From contig NZ_RCDC01000007.1 in assembly GCF_003651185.1 (NCBI RefSeq), positions 186,001-250,000 of the forward strand: a stretch of 64,000 nucleotides of DNA. Direction: 5' to 3'. This document shows positions 46,386-55,332 of this stretch, piece by piece; position 1 is the stretch's first letter, and each line of letters begins with the position of its first letter. Source of the stretch: Stenotrophomonas rhizophila. Lineage in GTDB: Bacteria; Pseudomonadota; Gammaproteobacteria; Xanthomonadales; Xanthomonadaceae. The translations under genes and the position numbers were made by a program. The notes under the pieces are model-generated. The model saw nothing but the letters and a program-made list of their open reading frames with translations. It had not been told where the DNA came from and did no database searches.

Positions 46386-47384
46386 TCAATGCGAGCGCTG
46401 CACCGCGTAACGGGCCAGCCCGCGAAGAGCGGCCACGGCATCGTTGTCGGCCAGGCCGTCGAGCGCACGCTCGGCGGCATCGGCGTACTCTTCGGCGCGG
46501 GCGCGGCTGTAGTCCAGCCCGCCGGTAGCGTGGATGGCCGCCAGCACCTCGGGCATCGCCTCGGCGTCACCGTTCTGCACGATCTCGCGCAGGCGCTCGC
46601 GGGTGGTGGCATCGGAATGCGCCATCGCGTGGATCAGCGGCAGGGTGGCCTTGCCCTCGGCAAGGTCGTCGCCCAGGTTCTTGCCCAGCTCCTCGGCATT
46701 GGCCGAGTAGTCCAGCACGTCGTCGGCGATCTGGAAGGCGTAGCCCAACGCCATGCCGTAGTCGTACAGCGCCTGCTGGGTGGCTTCGTCCACGCCGCTG
46801 GCCAGCGCGCCCAGACGGGTGCCGGCGGCGAACAGCACCGCGGTCTTGCGCTCGATCACGCGCAGATAGGCCGCTTCGTCCGTATCCGGGTTGTGGACAT
46901 GCAGCAGCTGCAGCACCTCACCCTCGGCGATCCGGTTGGTCGTATCGGCGAGGATCCGCATGACCGGCATGCGGTCCAGTTCGACCATCAGCTGGAAGCT
47001 GCGCGAGTACAGGAAATCCCCGACCAGGACGCTGGGAGCATTGCCCCACAGCGCATTGGCGGTGCTGCGGCCGCGGCGCAGGCTGGATTCGTCCACCACG
47101 TCGTCATGCAGCAGCGTCGAGGTGTGGATGAACTCGATGATTGCCGCCAGCTGATGGTGTTCCGGGCCGGCCTGGCCGACCGCGTGGCCGGCCAGCATCA
47201 CCAGCATCGGGCGCAGGCGCTTGCCGCCGGCCGAGATGATGTGGTCGGCGATCTGGTTGATCAGCACGACATCCGAGGACAGTCGGCGACGAATCAGCGC
47301 ATCGACGGCGTCCATGTCGGGCGCGGCGAGCGTCTGGATCTGGGGCAGGCCCAGCGCGGGGCGGGTGTCTTCGGTGATGGTCAT
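46386..47384 (-). CDS. ispB: Polyprenyl (octaprenyl) diphosphate synthase
   Basis: A 332-residue trans-prenyltransferase. Signatures are GGKRLRP (53-59), first Asp-rich motif DDVVD (94-98) and second DDVLD (221-225), with bulky residues upstream of the first motif as expected for long-chain products. It makes the side chain of ubiquinone in the cytoplasm. The exact chain length (C40) is inferred from the lineage. Confidence 0.93.
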   Translation of the reverse strand: MTITEDTRPALGLPQIQTLAAPDMDAVDALIRRRLSSDVVLINQIADHIISAGGKRLRPMLVMLAGHAVGQAGPEHHQLAAIIEFIHTSTLLHDDVVDESSLRRGRSTANALWGNAPSVLVGDFLYSRSFQLMVELDRMPVMRILADTTNRIAEGEVLQLLHVHNPDTDEAAYLRVIERKTAVLFAAGTRLGALASGVDEATQQALYDYGMALGYAFQIADDVLDYSANAEELGKNLGDDLAEGKATLPLIHAMAHSDATTRERLREIVQNGDAEAMPEVLAAIHATGGLDYSRARAEEYADAAERALDGLADNDAVAALRGLARYAVQRSH

Positions 47385-47687
47385 GCGGTCTGACTTTCAG
47401 GCTTGGGCGGAATTATAGGCGGTGCGGTCGTATTCCGCCCGCGAAGACGCGCCGGTGGTCCGGTCAAGGCGCGGGGCAGGGCGCCGGATCGTGCCGACCT
47501 TGGCCGCCGGCCCCTGCCACATGCCGGGCGCGCCGCGGCCTGACCGGGCGCCCGGAACGCCCCGCGCACCGCGATCCGGCGTGAATACGTATGCAGGCGA
47601 CCCCACCGCTGGAGGCGCCCCGCTAAGCTTGTCGGGTTCGTTTCTGGCCCCCTCGCGGGTGCCGTGGAAGCCCGAAGGGGGGCCCCA
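47385..47687. other. Intergenic region between ispB and the GH13 glucosidase
   Basis: About 300 GC-rich bases separate the divergent genes. They contain the shared 15-bp maltodextrin-locus operator (listed separately) and must hold both promoters. I see no further gene. Confidence 0.6.
47582..47596 (+). promoter_or_regulatory. Shared 15-bp operator, copy 1 (before GH13 glucosidase)
   Basis: TGAATACGTATGCAG, 92 bases upstream of the glucosidase ATG, is identical to sites before the TonB receptor and between the GH97 and six-hairpin genes. The centre TACGTA is palindromic with near-symmetric flanks, as for LacI-family operators. A maltose/maltodextrin-responsive repressor is inferred. Confidence 0.75.
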
Positions 47688-49301
47688 ATGTCGCAGTCTC
47701 CATGGTGGCGCGGTGCCGTCATCTATCAGATCTACCCGCGCAGTTTCCTGGACGCCAACGGGGATGGCGTGGGCGACCTGCCCGGCATCATCGAGCGCCT
47801 GGACTATGTCGCCGCGCTCGGCGTCGACGCGATCTGGGTCTCGCCGTTCTTCAAATCACCGATGGCCGACTTCGGCTATGACATCGCCGACCACCGCGAC
47901 GTCGACCCGTTGTTCGGCACACTCGCCGATTTCGACGAGTTGCTGGCCAAGGCGCATGCGCTGGGCCTGAAGGTGATGATCGACCAGGTGTTCAGCCATA
48001 CCTCGATCGACCATGCCTGGTTCCAGGAGAGCCGGCAGGACCGCACCAATCCCAAGGCGGACTGGTACGTGTGGGCCGATCCACGCGAGGACGGCACCCC
48101 GCCCAACAACTGGATGTCGATCTTCGGGGGCGTGGCCTGGCAGTGGGAGCCGCGGCGTGAGCAGTATTTCCTGCACAACTTCCTGGCCGACCAGCCCGAC
48201 CTGAACTTCCATAACCCGGCAGTGCAGCAGGCCACGTTGGACTACGTGCGGTTCTGGCTCGACCGTGGCGTGGATGGCTTCCGCCTGGATTCGATCAATT
48301 TCTGTTTCCACGACGCACAGCTGCGTGACAACCCGGCCAAGCCGCTGGAAAAACGCCTCGGCCGTGGCTTCAGCGCGGACAATCCGTACGCCTACCAGTA
48401 CCACTATTACAACAACACGCAGCCGGAGAACATCGGCTTCATCGAGCAGCTGCGCGTGCTGTTGGACGCGTACCCGGGATCGGTCAGCCTGGGTGAAATT
48501 TCCGCGGAAGATTCGCTGGCGACTACGGCCGAATACACCGCGCTGGGCCGCCTGCACATGGGCTACAGCTTCGAACTGCTGGTGAAGGATTTCAGCGCCG
48601 GTTACATCCGCGACACCGTGTCGCGGCTGGAAGCGACGATGACCGAAGGCTGGCCGTGCTGGGCGATCTCCAACCACGATGTGGAGCGCGCGGTAACGCG
48701 CTGGGGCGGTCATCCGGCACAGCCGCGCCTGGCGCGCATGCTGGTGGCCATGCTGTGTTCGCTGCGCGGTTCGATCTGCCTGTACCAGGGCGAGGAACTG
48801 GGACTGGGCGAGGCGGACGTGCCGTTCGAGGCGCTGCAGGATCCTTACGGCATTACGTTCTGGCCGAACTTCAAGGGCCGCGACGGTTGCCGTACGCCGA
48901 TGCCGTGGCTGGATGCACCGAAGGCGGGCTTCACGACGGGTGAGCCGTGGCTGCCGATTCCGGCGGAGCATCAGGCTGCGTCGGTGGAGACGCAGGAACA
49001 GGATCCGCATTCGGTGTTGAATGCGTTCCGTCGGTTCCTGGCATGGCGGCGGACGATGCCGGCACTGTTGGTGGGCGACATCCGTTTTCTTGCGTGCGCT
49101 GAGCCGGTGCTGATGTTCGAGCGGGTGCACGGGGAGGAGACGTTGCTGTTGGCGTTCAATCTGTCGGCCGAGACTGCTCGGGTTGCGCTGCCGGTGGGTG
49201 ATTGGCAGACGATGCATGTGCCTGGTCCGGACGTGGGCGAGGTTGTTGGTAATGAGCTGGTGTTGCCGGCGCAGTCGATGTATTGCGCGCGACGCGGCTG
49301 A
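47688..49301 (+). CDS. GH13 alpha-glucosidase
   Basis: A 537-residue cytoplasmic GH13 enzyme of the oligo-1,6-glucosidase/alpha-glucosidase type. The nucleophile is Asp201 in DGFRLDS, the acid/base Glu270 in LGEIS, and the stabilising Asp331 in SNHDVERA. N-terminal WWRGAVIYQIYPRSF is typical. No signal peptide, so it would hydrolyse short malto-oligosaccharides after import. It is the first gene of the maltodextrin region, behind operator copy 1. Confidence 0.94.
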   Translation: MSQSPWWRGAVIYQIYPRSFLDANGDGVGDLPGIIERLDYVAALGVDAIWVSPFFKSPMADFGYDIADHRDVDPLFGTLADFDELLAKAHALGLKVMIDQVFSHTSIDHAWFQESRQDRTNPKADWYVWADPREDGTPPNNWMSIFGGVAWQWEPRREQYFLHNFLADQPDLNFHNPAVQQATLDYVRFWLDRGVDGFRLDSINFCFHDAQLRDNPAKPLEKRLGRGFSADNPYAYQYHYYNNTQPENIGFIEQLRVLLDAYPGSVSLGEISAEDSLATTAEYTALGRLHMGYSFELLVKDFSAGYIRDTVSRLEATMTEGWPCWAISNHDVERAVTRWGGHPAQPRLARMLVAMLCSLRGSICLYQGEELGLGEADVPFEALQDPYGITFWPNFKGRDGCRTPMPWLDAPKAGFTTGEPWLPIPAEHQAASVETQEQDPHSVLNAFRRFLAWRRTMPALLVGDIRFLACAEPVLMFERVHGEETLLLAFNLSAETARVALPVGDWQTMHVPGPDVGEVVGNELVLPAQSMYCARRG

Positions 49302-49377
49302 TCGGTGTTCCGGTGGTATTGAGAGGGCGGGGCCAGGTGCCTCGCCCTTTTTTTGTCTTGCGTTCGTGCGTTGGGGT

Positions 49378-49442
49378 ACAGCCACAGCCACAGCCACAGC
49401 CACAGCCACAGCCACAGCCACAGCCACAGCCACAGCCACAGC
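49378..49442 (+). repeat. Hexanucleotide tandem repeat (ACAGCC)n
   Basis: About eleven uninterrupted, identical copies of the hexamer ACAGCC lie 76 bases past the glucosidase stop. A perfect array of this type should change copy number by slipped-strand mispairing. It is outside coding sequence and also not in an obvious promoter. Confidence 0.95.
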
Positions 49443-49472
49443 ACTCGGGGCTGTAAACGTGCTGGTTTGGGC

Positions 49473-49572
49473 GGGCAGGGGTGGGTCAGCGGGACCCGCT
49501 GCAAGTACGTCCATGTAAGCTCGTATGCCGCCATCCATGGCGGCATACGGTCCCGCCAACCCACCCCTGCCC
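49473..49572. repeat. 100-bp interrupted palindrome, element A
   Basis: Arms at 49473-49496 and 49549-49572 pair over 14 + 7 bases with a three-base internal mismatch. A smaller palindrome (GTATGCCGCCATCC / ATGGCGGCATAC) sits inside. The transcript would fold into a long rod. It resembles element B nearby in the CCATGGATGG-type core and in overall plan. Function unknown. Confidence 0.75.
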
Positions 49573-49721
49573 ACCCTTTGACAGGGTGTCGGTGTGCAAT
49601 GGAAAAGCGGCGCTTGCTTGATGGCTCAGTCAACCTGCCCAGACTTCGCGGTGATCGAAACGCAAAACTGACACGGCGGTAGACGCCTTGCTGTGCCATG
49701 GCCACCAACCCACTGTCGAAG

Positions 49722-49830
49722 GGCGGGGGTGTGTGGGTTGGCGGGACCGTTGTGCCGCATGGATGCGGCTCACGAGCCCCCATGGATGGGTTTACGGCGC
49801 GCCCCGCGAATCCACACACCCCCGACCAGC
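49722..49830. repeat. 105-bp interrupted palindrome, element B
   Basis: Outer arms GGGGGTGTGTGG (49726-49737) and CCACACACCCCC (49813-49824) are perfectly complementary, with a second pairing GCGGG / CCCGC inside. The interior holds small palindromes around GCCGCATGGATGCGGC and CCCCCATGGATGGG. Same design as element A, about 230 bases away. Candidate dispersed palindromic repeat family. Confidence 0.72.
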
Positions 49831-49882
49831 CCACGGACAGCCGGCGCTGACGCTCTTCAGAGTCAGAGAGAAGCCAACAAAA

Positions 49883-49906
49883 AACCCGCTGCACAAGCAG
49901 CGGGTT
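49883..49906 (-). terminator. Intrinsic terminator of the maltodextrin TonB receptor gene
   Basis: A ten-pair stem (AACCCGCTGC / GCAGCGGGTT) with loop ACAA is followed on the minus strand by TTTTTTGTTGG. It lies 37 bases past the receptor stop. Confidence 0.9.
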
Positions 49907-49942
49907 CCCGATGTCGCCACTAAGTGGCTGACAAGAGCAACA

Positions 49943-52717
49943 TCAGAACTTGTAGTTCACGCCCAGCATGTACGTGCGGCCCCACTCCACGTACTCCAGC
50001 GGACGATCCTTCGTGCCAGCGTAGGTGCGATACGGCTCGTTGGTCAGATTGCTTCCCTGCAGCAACAGCGTCAGCCCATGCAGACTGCTGCTGTCGGCGA
50101 ACGTATAACTGACCTGCGCATCCGTCACGTTCTCACCGACCACATAGCGCAGCGTCCGGTTGCCGTTGAAGTTGCCGATCTCACCGATGAAATCCGAACG
50201 ACGGCGCTGGCTCACGCGGGCCTCGAACCCACTGCGCTCGTAGTACGCGGTGAAGTTGTACACGCGTTCGGACAGGCCCGGCAGGCTGATCGGATCGCTG
50301 CCCACGCTGGAGGCGCTTTCCGGATCCAGGATCTTGATGTCACTGTCGTTGAACGTCGCACTGGCCTGCACGCCGAAGCCACGAAGGCTCTCCGTCAGCA
50401 TCTCCAGCGGGAACGAGGCGGTCAGCTCCAGGCCCTTCAGCTTGCCACCCTGGCCGTTCTGCGGGGCCGAGAACGTGCCGGTCGGCAGGACCGGGACGAT
50501 CATGCCCGGCGGCGGTACGTAGCTGGCCAGCAGGTCGCTGAAGTCGTAGTCGTCGCGCGACTGCGTGTAGACGTAGGACTTGAGATCCTTGAAGAACACC
50601 GCGGCGGCCACGTAGGCCTTTTCGCCGAAGTACTTTTCGTACGAGAGGTCGATCGCGTTGGCGCGCCACGGATCCAGCAGCGGGTTGCCACCGCTGCCAC
50701 CGGGCTTGCCGGTGGCGGTGTCCACGCCGAACTCCAGGCCGGCCCGCATCTGGTCCACGCGCGGGCGTGCCACCTGCTTGGCCACGGCGAAGCGCAGCGT
50801 CTGCTGGTGCGGGAACATGAAGGCCAGGTTCAAGCTCGGCAGCCAATCGGTGTAGGTCTTGCCGTCATCGATCGGCAGGATGTTCTGGCCATCGGGACGC
50901 GAGCGGTCGAAGTAGTTGGACTGCGAGCTCTGGTCGGTGCGCACCATCTGCACGCCGATGTTGCCGCGCAGGCCTACCTCACCGAGGTCGGTGTTGATGT
51001 TGGCGCGGATCCACGCGGTGCTGGTCTTTTCCTGCACCGTCCAGGCCTTGGGAATCAGGTAGTCCAGGTTGGTGACCGGGTTGAAGACCATGTAGCGGTC
51101 CACCGCAGCCGGCACGTTCCAGGCCGGGATGTAGCCGATACCGGCGAAGCCCAGATTGACCGGTGCGTACTGCAGGTCACCGGCGATGTTGGCATCGCCC
51201 TGGTCGCCAAGCAGGATGTTGCCCTCGGCCTGGGTCTTGTCCTTGCGGCGGTCGGCGTAGTTCACGCCCACGTCCACATCGGAGAACCACGGCAGCGAGT
51301 CGGGCATCGCGAAGGTGGCCTGCAGGCGGGCGCCCTTCAGGCGGGCGCCCTTCAGGCGGTCTTCGACCATCGGCACCTTGCCGTAGCCGGAGCCGTAGAT
51401 GGTGTTGGTCAGGAACAGCGCGTCCGGGTTGGAATAGTCCAGGCCCGGGCTGATCTGCGAGAACCCGTCCGGCTTGACCACCACCCCGACCGAATCCAGC
51501 TGCGGCATCGGGGTGAGCTGCAGGTTGTTCTCCAGGTTCAGTTCGTTGCGCGTGGCCTTGGAGTAGTTCACATCCGCGACGACCTTGACGCGTTCGAAGT
51601 TGAACTCGTTGTTCCAGCCGAACGCGTCGATCTTGTCCTTGCGCTTGTTGTACATGCCGCGCACCAGCGGATACACGCCGGTCGCCACGCCGCCGGCGAA
51701 GGTGCCATCGGCGTTGACCTGCGGGTTGGTGATCAGCAGGCCCGGGGTGTAACCGCCGTTGTAGTTGCTGAGGTTGACCTCGAACTGGTTGGCAGTATCG
51801 ATCTGCTCGGCTTCGGTGTGGAACGCATCCAGGGTGCTGGTCCACACGTTCGACGGGCGGAACTGCACGGTGGCCATCACGCCGTCGCGCTCGTTGTTGC
51901 CGGTGCGGCGCAGCGCCTTGATGCCGTCGGAGAACACCGTGCCCGGGGCCAGGCCGGGGCGATTGCCTAGGTCGGTCTGCTCGGTGGTCCACGGTTCGTA
52001 CAGGCCGACCTGGTTTTCCTGGATGGGCATGTCGCTGTGCGCGTAGCCGATCGAGATGCCCAGCGTGTTGTCGAGGAACTGGTCGATGTAGCTGGCGCTG
52101 AAGCGGTTGCCGTACGGGTCGACGTTGGCGGCCTTGCCCAGCGAGCTCTTCTGGTAGCGGCCGCTGATGGCGATCACGCGCTCGGCGAAGCTCAGCGGGC
52201 GCACGGTCTGCATGTCGATGGTGCCCGACAGGCCCTGGCCGACCAGCGCTGCATCCGGGGTCTTGTACACGGTCACGCCGTTGACCAGTTCCGAGGGGTA
52301 CTGATCGAACTCGACGCTGCGGTTGTCACCGGTGCTGACCACTTCGCGCCCGTTGAGCAGGGTGGTGGCGAAGTCCGGCGACAGACCGCGCACGCTGATC
52401 ACCTGGGCGCGGCCGGCCACACGCTGGGCGGCCAGACCGGGCAGGCGGCCCAGCGATTCGGCGATGCTCACGTCGGGCAGTTTGCCGATGTCCTCGGCCG
52501 AAATCGCTTCGACCACCGAGGTGGCGTCCTGCTTGATCGCGATCGCGTTCTCGATGCCGCGGCGGATGCCGGTGACCTGGACGGTGTCCAGATTGGTTGC
52601 CGCCGTGCCGGTCGGTGTGGTGGTGGTACTGGGTTCGGCGGTCTGTGCCGACGCCATCAACGGCGTCAGGGCGACGGCCAGCGCGAGACTCAGCGCGCTG
52701 CGCTTGCGGTTCAACAT
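49943..52717 (-). CDS. TonB-dependent receptor, probable maltodextrin uptake
   Basis: A 924-residue outer-membrane receptor. Signal peptide about 1-24 (ending ASAQ). The plug has DTVQVTGIRRGIENAIAIKQ, SVVEAISAEDIGKLPDVSIAE and VISVRGLSPDFATTLLNGRE, the form seen in carbohydrate receptors (MalA/SusC-like TBDTs) of Xanthomonadales and Caulobacter. The barrel ends MLGVNYKF. Flanking amylolytic genes and operator copy 2 indicate import of malto-oligosaccharides across the outer membrane. One 15-base in-frame tandem duplication encodes LKGAR-LKGAR. Confidence 0.9.
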   Translation of the reverse strand: MLNRKRSALSLALAVALTPLMASAQTAEPSTTTTPTGTAATNLDTVQVTGIRRGIENAIAIKQDATSVVEAISAEDIGKLPDVSIAESLGRLPGLAAQRVAGRAQVISVRGLSPDFATTLLNGREVVSTGDNRSVEFDQYPSELVNGVTVYKTPDAALVGQGLSGTIDMQTVRPLSFAERVIAISGRYQKSSLGKAANVDPYGNRFSASYIDQFLDNTLGISIGYAHSDMPIQENQVGLYEPWTTEQTDLGNRPGLAPGTVFSDGIKALRRTGNNERDGVMATVQFRPSNVWTSTLDAFHTEAEQIDTANQFEVNLSNYNGGYTPGLLITNPQVNADGTFAGGVATGVYPLVRGMYNKRKDKIDAFGWNNEFNFERVKVVADVNYSKATRNELNLENNLQLTPMPQLDSVGVVVKPDGFSQISPGLDYSNPDALFLTNTIYGSGYGKVPMVEDRLKGARLKGARLQATFAMPDSLPWFSDVDVGVNYADRRKDKTQAEGNILLGDQGDANIAGDLQYAPVNLGFAGIGYIPAWNVPAAVDRYMVFNPVTNLDYLIPKAWTVQEKTSTAWIRANINTDLGEVGLRGNIGVQMVRTDQSSQSNYFDRSRPDGQNILPIDDGKTYTDWLPSLNLAFMFPHQQTLRFAVAKQVARPRVDQMRAGLEFGVDTATGKPGGSGGNPLLDPWRANAIDLSYEKYFGEKAYVAAAVFFKDLKSYVYTQSRDDYDFSDLLASYVPPPGMIVPVLPTGTFSAPQNGQGGKLKGLELTASFPLEMLTESLRGFGVQASATFNDSDIKILDPESASSVGSDPISLPGLSERVYNFTAYYERSGFEARVSQRRRSDFIGEIGNFNGNRTLRYVVGENVTDAQVSYTFADSSSLHGLTLLLQGSNLTNEPYRTYAGTKDRPLEYVEWGRTYMLGVNYKF
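51323..51359 (-). repeat. In-frame 15-bp tandem duplication inside the TonB receptor
   Basis: CAGGCGGGCGCCCTT occurs twice in a row, followed by a partial third CAGGCGG. It encodes RLKGARLKGARL on the minus strand. The unit is a multiple of three, so the frame is kept. It probably arose by slippage and adds five residues to a barrel loop or strand. Confidence 0.9.
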
Positions 52718-52842
52718 TTTCCCCTCCCAGGCAATGTTGCCAATCGATTTTTTGGTTGCCCGGAGGACCCCGGGAGCGTCATGGCGCGGTGGCCGTTGAC
52801 TGCGTGGCTATGGTAGGCAGCGCATCGGCTGCGGGAATCACC

Positions 52843-52857
52843 CTGCATACGTATTCA
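52843..52857 (-). promoter_or_regulatory. Shared 15-bp operator, copy 2 (before TonB receptor)
   Basis: On the minus strand TGAATACGTATGCAG, identical to copies 1 and 3, lies 126 bases upstream of the receptor ATG. It supports co-regulation of outer-membrane uptake with the hydrolases. Confidence 0.75.
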
Positions 52858-52942
52858 ATGACGTTTGCAGCGTTGGAAGCGATTACAGGCGCGTTATCGC
52901 AGTCGCGCTGCTGCGCCACGTTCTGCCATGCAACCGTCGATG

Positions 52943-53014
52943 GTAGTGCCGGCCGCTGCCCGGCATCCCCGGGATGCCATGCAGATGCAGGAGCCGGCCA
53001 GCGGCCGGCACTAC
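52943..53014. repeat. Facing GTAG repeat pair (SMAG type)
   Basis: GTAGTGCCGGCCGCTG at the left and CAGCGGCCGGCACTAC at the right are exact reverse complements. Each arm can also form its own GCCGGCC hairpin, and a GGCATCCCCGGGATGCC palindrome lies between. This is the classic dimer form of the Stenotrophomonas GTAG repeats, placed after the GH97 stop. Confidence 0.85.
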
Positions 53015-53052
53015 ACGTCATGGGGCGATGTCGAGGCCACCTCTGATCAGGT

Positions 53053-55119
53053 CTACAGCGGCGTAAAACGGATCGCCTGGCCGCCACCGGGCGCAAGCAC
53101 CAGCGCCAGCGCGTCGGCGCTGGTGACCTCGCGGGTTTCGCGCACGAAGGCGAAGGGATTGCTGCGGAAATCGGCGCCGTCGCCATCGCGGTAGATCTCC
53201 GCGCGGTAGCGCACACCCGGCTCCAGGAAGCCCAGCGAAACGGGCAGCACGCGGCCGTGTTCGTCGGTGATGCTGCCCAGGAACCAGTCGCGGCTGTGGC
53301 GGTCCTTGCGCACGATGGTCACGTAGTCGCCCACCTCGCCGTCGAGCACGCGGGTGTCGTCCCAGTCCACCGCGACGTCTTCGATGAAGCGGAAGGCCTC
53401 ACGGTGCTGCTCATAGTGCTCGGGCAGGTCGGCGGCCATCTGGATCGGGCTGTAGAGCGTCACGTACAGTGCGAGCTGGCGAGCCAGCGTGCTGGGGATC
53501 GCCTGACCGCCGCGGCCCTTCAGGCTCAGGATGCCGGGGGTGTAATCCAGCGGCCCGGACAGCATGCGGGTGAACACCAGGTTGACCTCGTGCTCGGGTG
53601 GGTTCGGCGGCTGGCCCCAGGCGTTGTATTCCATGCCACGCGCGCCTTCCCGGCTGATCCAGTTCGGGTAGGTGCGGCGCAGGCCGGTGTCCTTGATCGG
53701 CTCGTGCGGATTCACCGAGATATGCCGCTTGGCTGCTTCCTGCACCACCTTGAGGTGATGGCGGGCCATGAACTGGCCGTCGTGCCACTCGCGCCACAGC
53801 GGGCCACCGGCCGGGTTGCGGCGGTCGACCTGGCCGTCGTCGCAGACGTAGCCGCTCTTGAACGAATCCACGCCCAGCCGCGCATACAGATCCAGCGCCG
53901 CGCCGAGCTGATCTTCGTAGTGTTCGATCGCGCAGCCGGTTTCATGGTGGCCGATCAGGTGCACGCCCTTCTTCGCGCCGTAAGCCGACAGGGCCTCGAT
54001 ATCGAAGTCCGCGGTGGGCCGGGTGAAATCGAAGGCGTAGCCATTGCCGACCCAGTCACCGTTCCAGCCCGGATTCCAGCCTTCCACCAGTACGCCGCGG
54101 AAACCATGCCGGGCGGCGAAGTCGATCACGCGCTTGGTCTTGGCCGTGGTCGCGGCGTGCCGTGGGCCGGTGGCCCAGCTCTCCTCATCCAGGTGCATCG
54201 ACCACCACACGCCCAGGTACTTGGAGGGCTTCACCCAGCTGACGTCGCCCAGCACGTTGGGCTCGTTGAGGTTGAGGATCAGGCTGGACTCAACCAGTCC
54301 GCCGGCGGTGTCGCTGATCTGCAGGGTGCGCCACGGGGTATTGAAGGGCAGGCTGCGCCGCACTTTCCAGCCTTCCGCCGAGGGCGACAGCTGCGCGCGC
54401 AGGCGCTGGCCCTCGGTGCGGCGCAGCCACATGCCGGCGTAGTCCACCAGCGCCGCTTCGTGGATGGCGACATGCAGGCCATCGCGGCTGCGCAGCGTCA
54501 TCGGCGTATGTGCCAGCGGCACCTGGTCCAGCGGCGTGCGCTGGTAGAGATATTCGTAGTGAATCGGCTCACCGGCCGGAATCCACCAGGCGGTGGAGGT
54601 CGGTGCGATCGCGAACTCGGTCAGCTCATCGTCGATGATCGCCTCGCGCATACCCGGCTGCTCGGGGAAGTGGTAGCGGAAGCCCAGGCCGTCGTCATAG
54701 ACCCGGAACACCAGATCGATGCGACGCTTGGCGCCACTGCGTTCGGCCAGCTGCACGACCACTTCGTTGAAGTGGTTGCGGGTAAGCCGGCGCTCGCCCC
54801 ACGGCTGTTCCCAGGTTTCATCGACGCTGCGCGACTGCTGGCCAAGCACGGCAAGATCACGGTCCAGACGGCCATCGCGCAGCTGGAAGCCGAGCTTGGA
54901 GGTGTCCACCACGGCCTCGCCGAACCGTTCAACCCGGTAGCTGGGGTTCCCGCCGTCCAGTTGCAGTGACACGCGCAGCACCTTGCCGGGCGAGTCGACG
55001 CTGGCCACGGTGACCGGCTCGGCAAAGGCGGTGGCGCTGAATGCGCAGAAGATCCAGCCCAGCAGGGGCAGGCGACGACGTGCGTGATGCCCGTCCGTTG
55101 GATGCGACAGTGACGGCAT
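53053..55119 (-). CDS. Exported GH97 alpha-glucosidase
   Basis: A 688-residue GH97 enzyme (SusB-like). The start MPSLSHPTDGHHARRRLPLL gives an N-region plus hydrophobic segment ending TAFA. The barrel domain includes RGVLVEGWNPGWNGDW and IGHHETGCAIEHYE. The pair HEPIKDTG and EGARGMEYNAWG holds glutamates equivalent to those of inverting SusB-type enzymes. It should cleave alpha-glucosidic bonds in the periplasm. It is divergent from the six-hairpin gene, with operator copy 3 between them. Confidence 0.93.
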   Translation of the reverse strand: MPSLSHPTDGHHARRRLPLLGWIFCAFSATAFAEPVTVASVDSPGKVLRVSLQLDGGNPSYRVERFGEAVVDTSKLGFQLRDGRLDRDLAVLGQQSRSVDETWEQPWGERRLTRNHFNEVVVQLAERSGAKRRIDLVFRVYDDGLGFRYHFPEQPGMREAIIDDELTEFAIAPTSTAWWIPAGEPIHYEYLYQRTPLDQVPLAHTPMTLRSRDGLHVAIHEAALVDYAGMWLRRTEGQRLRAQLSPSAEGWKVRRSLPFNTPWRTLQISDTAGGLVESSLILNLNEPNVLGDVSWVKPSKYLGVWWSMHLDEESWATGPRHAATTAKTKRVIDFAARHGFRGVLVEGWNPGWNGDWVGNGYAFDFTRPTADFDIEALSAYGAKKGVHLIGHHETGCAIEHYEDQLGAALDLYARLGVDSFKSGYVCDDGQVDRRNPAGGPLWREWHDGQFMARHHLKVVQEAAKRHISVNPHEPIKDTGLRRTYPNWISREGARGMEYNAWGQPPNPPEHEVNLVFTRMLSGPLDYTPGILSLKGRGGQAIPSTLARQLALYVTLYSPIQMAADLPEHYEQHREAFRFIEDVAVDWDDTRVLDGEVGDYVTIVRKDRHSRDWFLGSITDEHGRVLPVSLGFLEPGVRYRAEIYRDGDGADFRSNPFAFVRETREVTSADALALVLAPGGGQAIRFTPL

Positions 55120-55193
55120 TTCCCCTCCCAAGGCGGCCGAAAACACCCTCCGGACTATAGCGACGCGGTCGCGATTGCCGACCGCCCTGGCCA

Positions 55194-55208
55194 TGAATAC
55201 GTATGCAG
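55194..55208 (+). promoter_or_regulatory. Shared 15-bp operator, copy 3 (GH97 / six-hairpin divergent region)
   Basis: TGAATACGTATGCAG lies in the 213-base divergent spacer, 75 bases from the GH97 start and 125 from the six-hairpin start. It could control both directions. Identical to copies 1 and 2. Confidence 0.75.
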
Positions 55209-55332
55209 CTCGATGCAGGCTGCGGCGTGCCGTCTACCATGGGCCCAAGGCACCCTGGGAGGGGGCCGCGAGCGCATTGCCGCGAGGCGGTGCGGACCTA
55301 CAACGCGAGCAAAGGGGAGGGAGGCAACAGGC

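Larger units (their letters stand above)
52718..53052. other. Intergenic region between GH97 and TonB receptor genes
   Basis: About 335 bases holding the receptor promoter with operator copy 2, and a paired GTAG repeat (both listed separately). The two genes run in the same direction, so the repeat pair sits just past the GH97 stop and probably isolates the transcripts. Confidence 0.7.

Noticed and set aside
49378..49442. CRISPR-like array
   Set aside because: Repeats are a contiguous hexamer with no spacers and no cas genes nearby; it is a simple tandem repeat.
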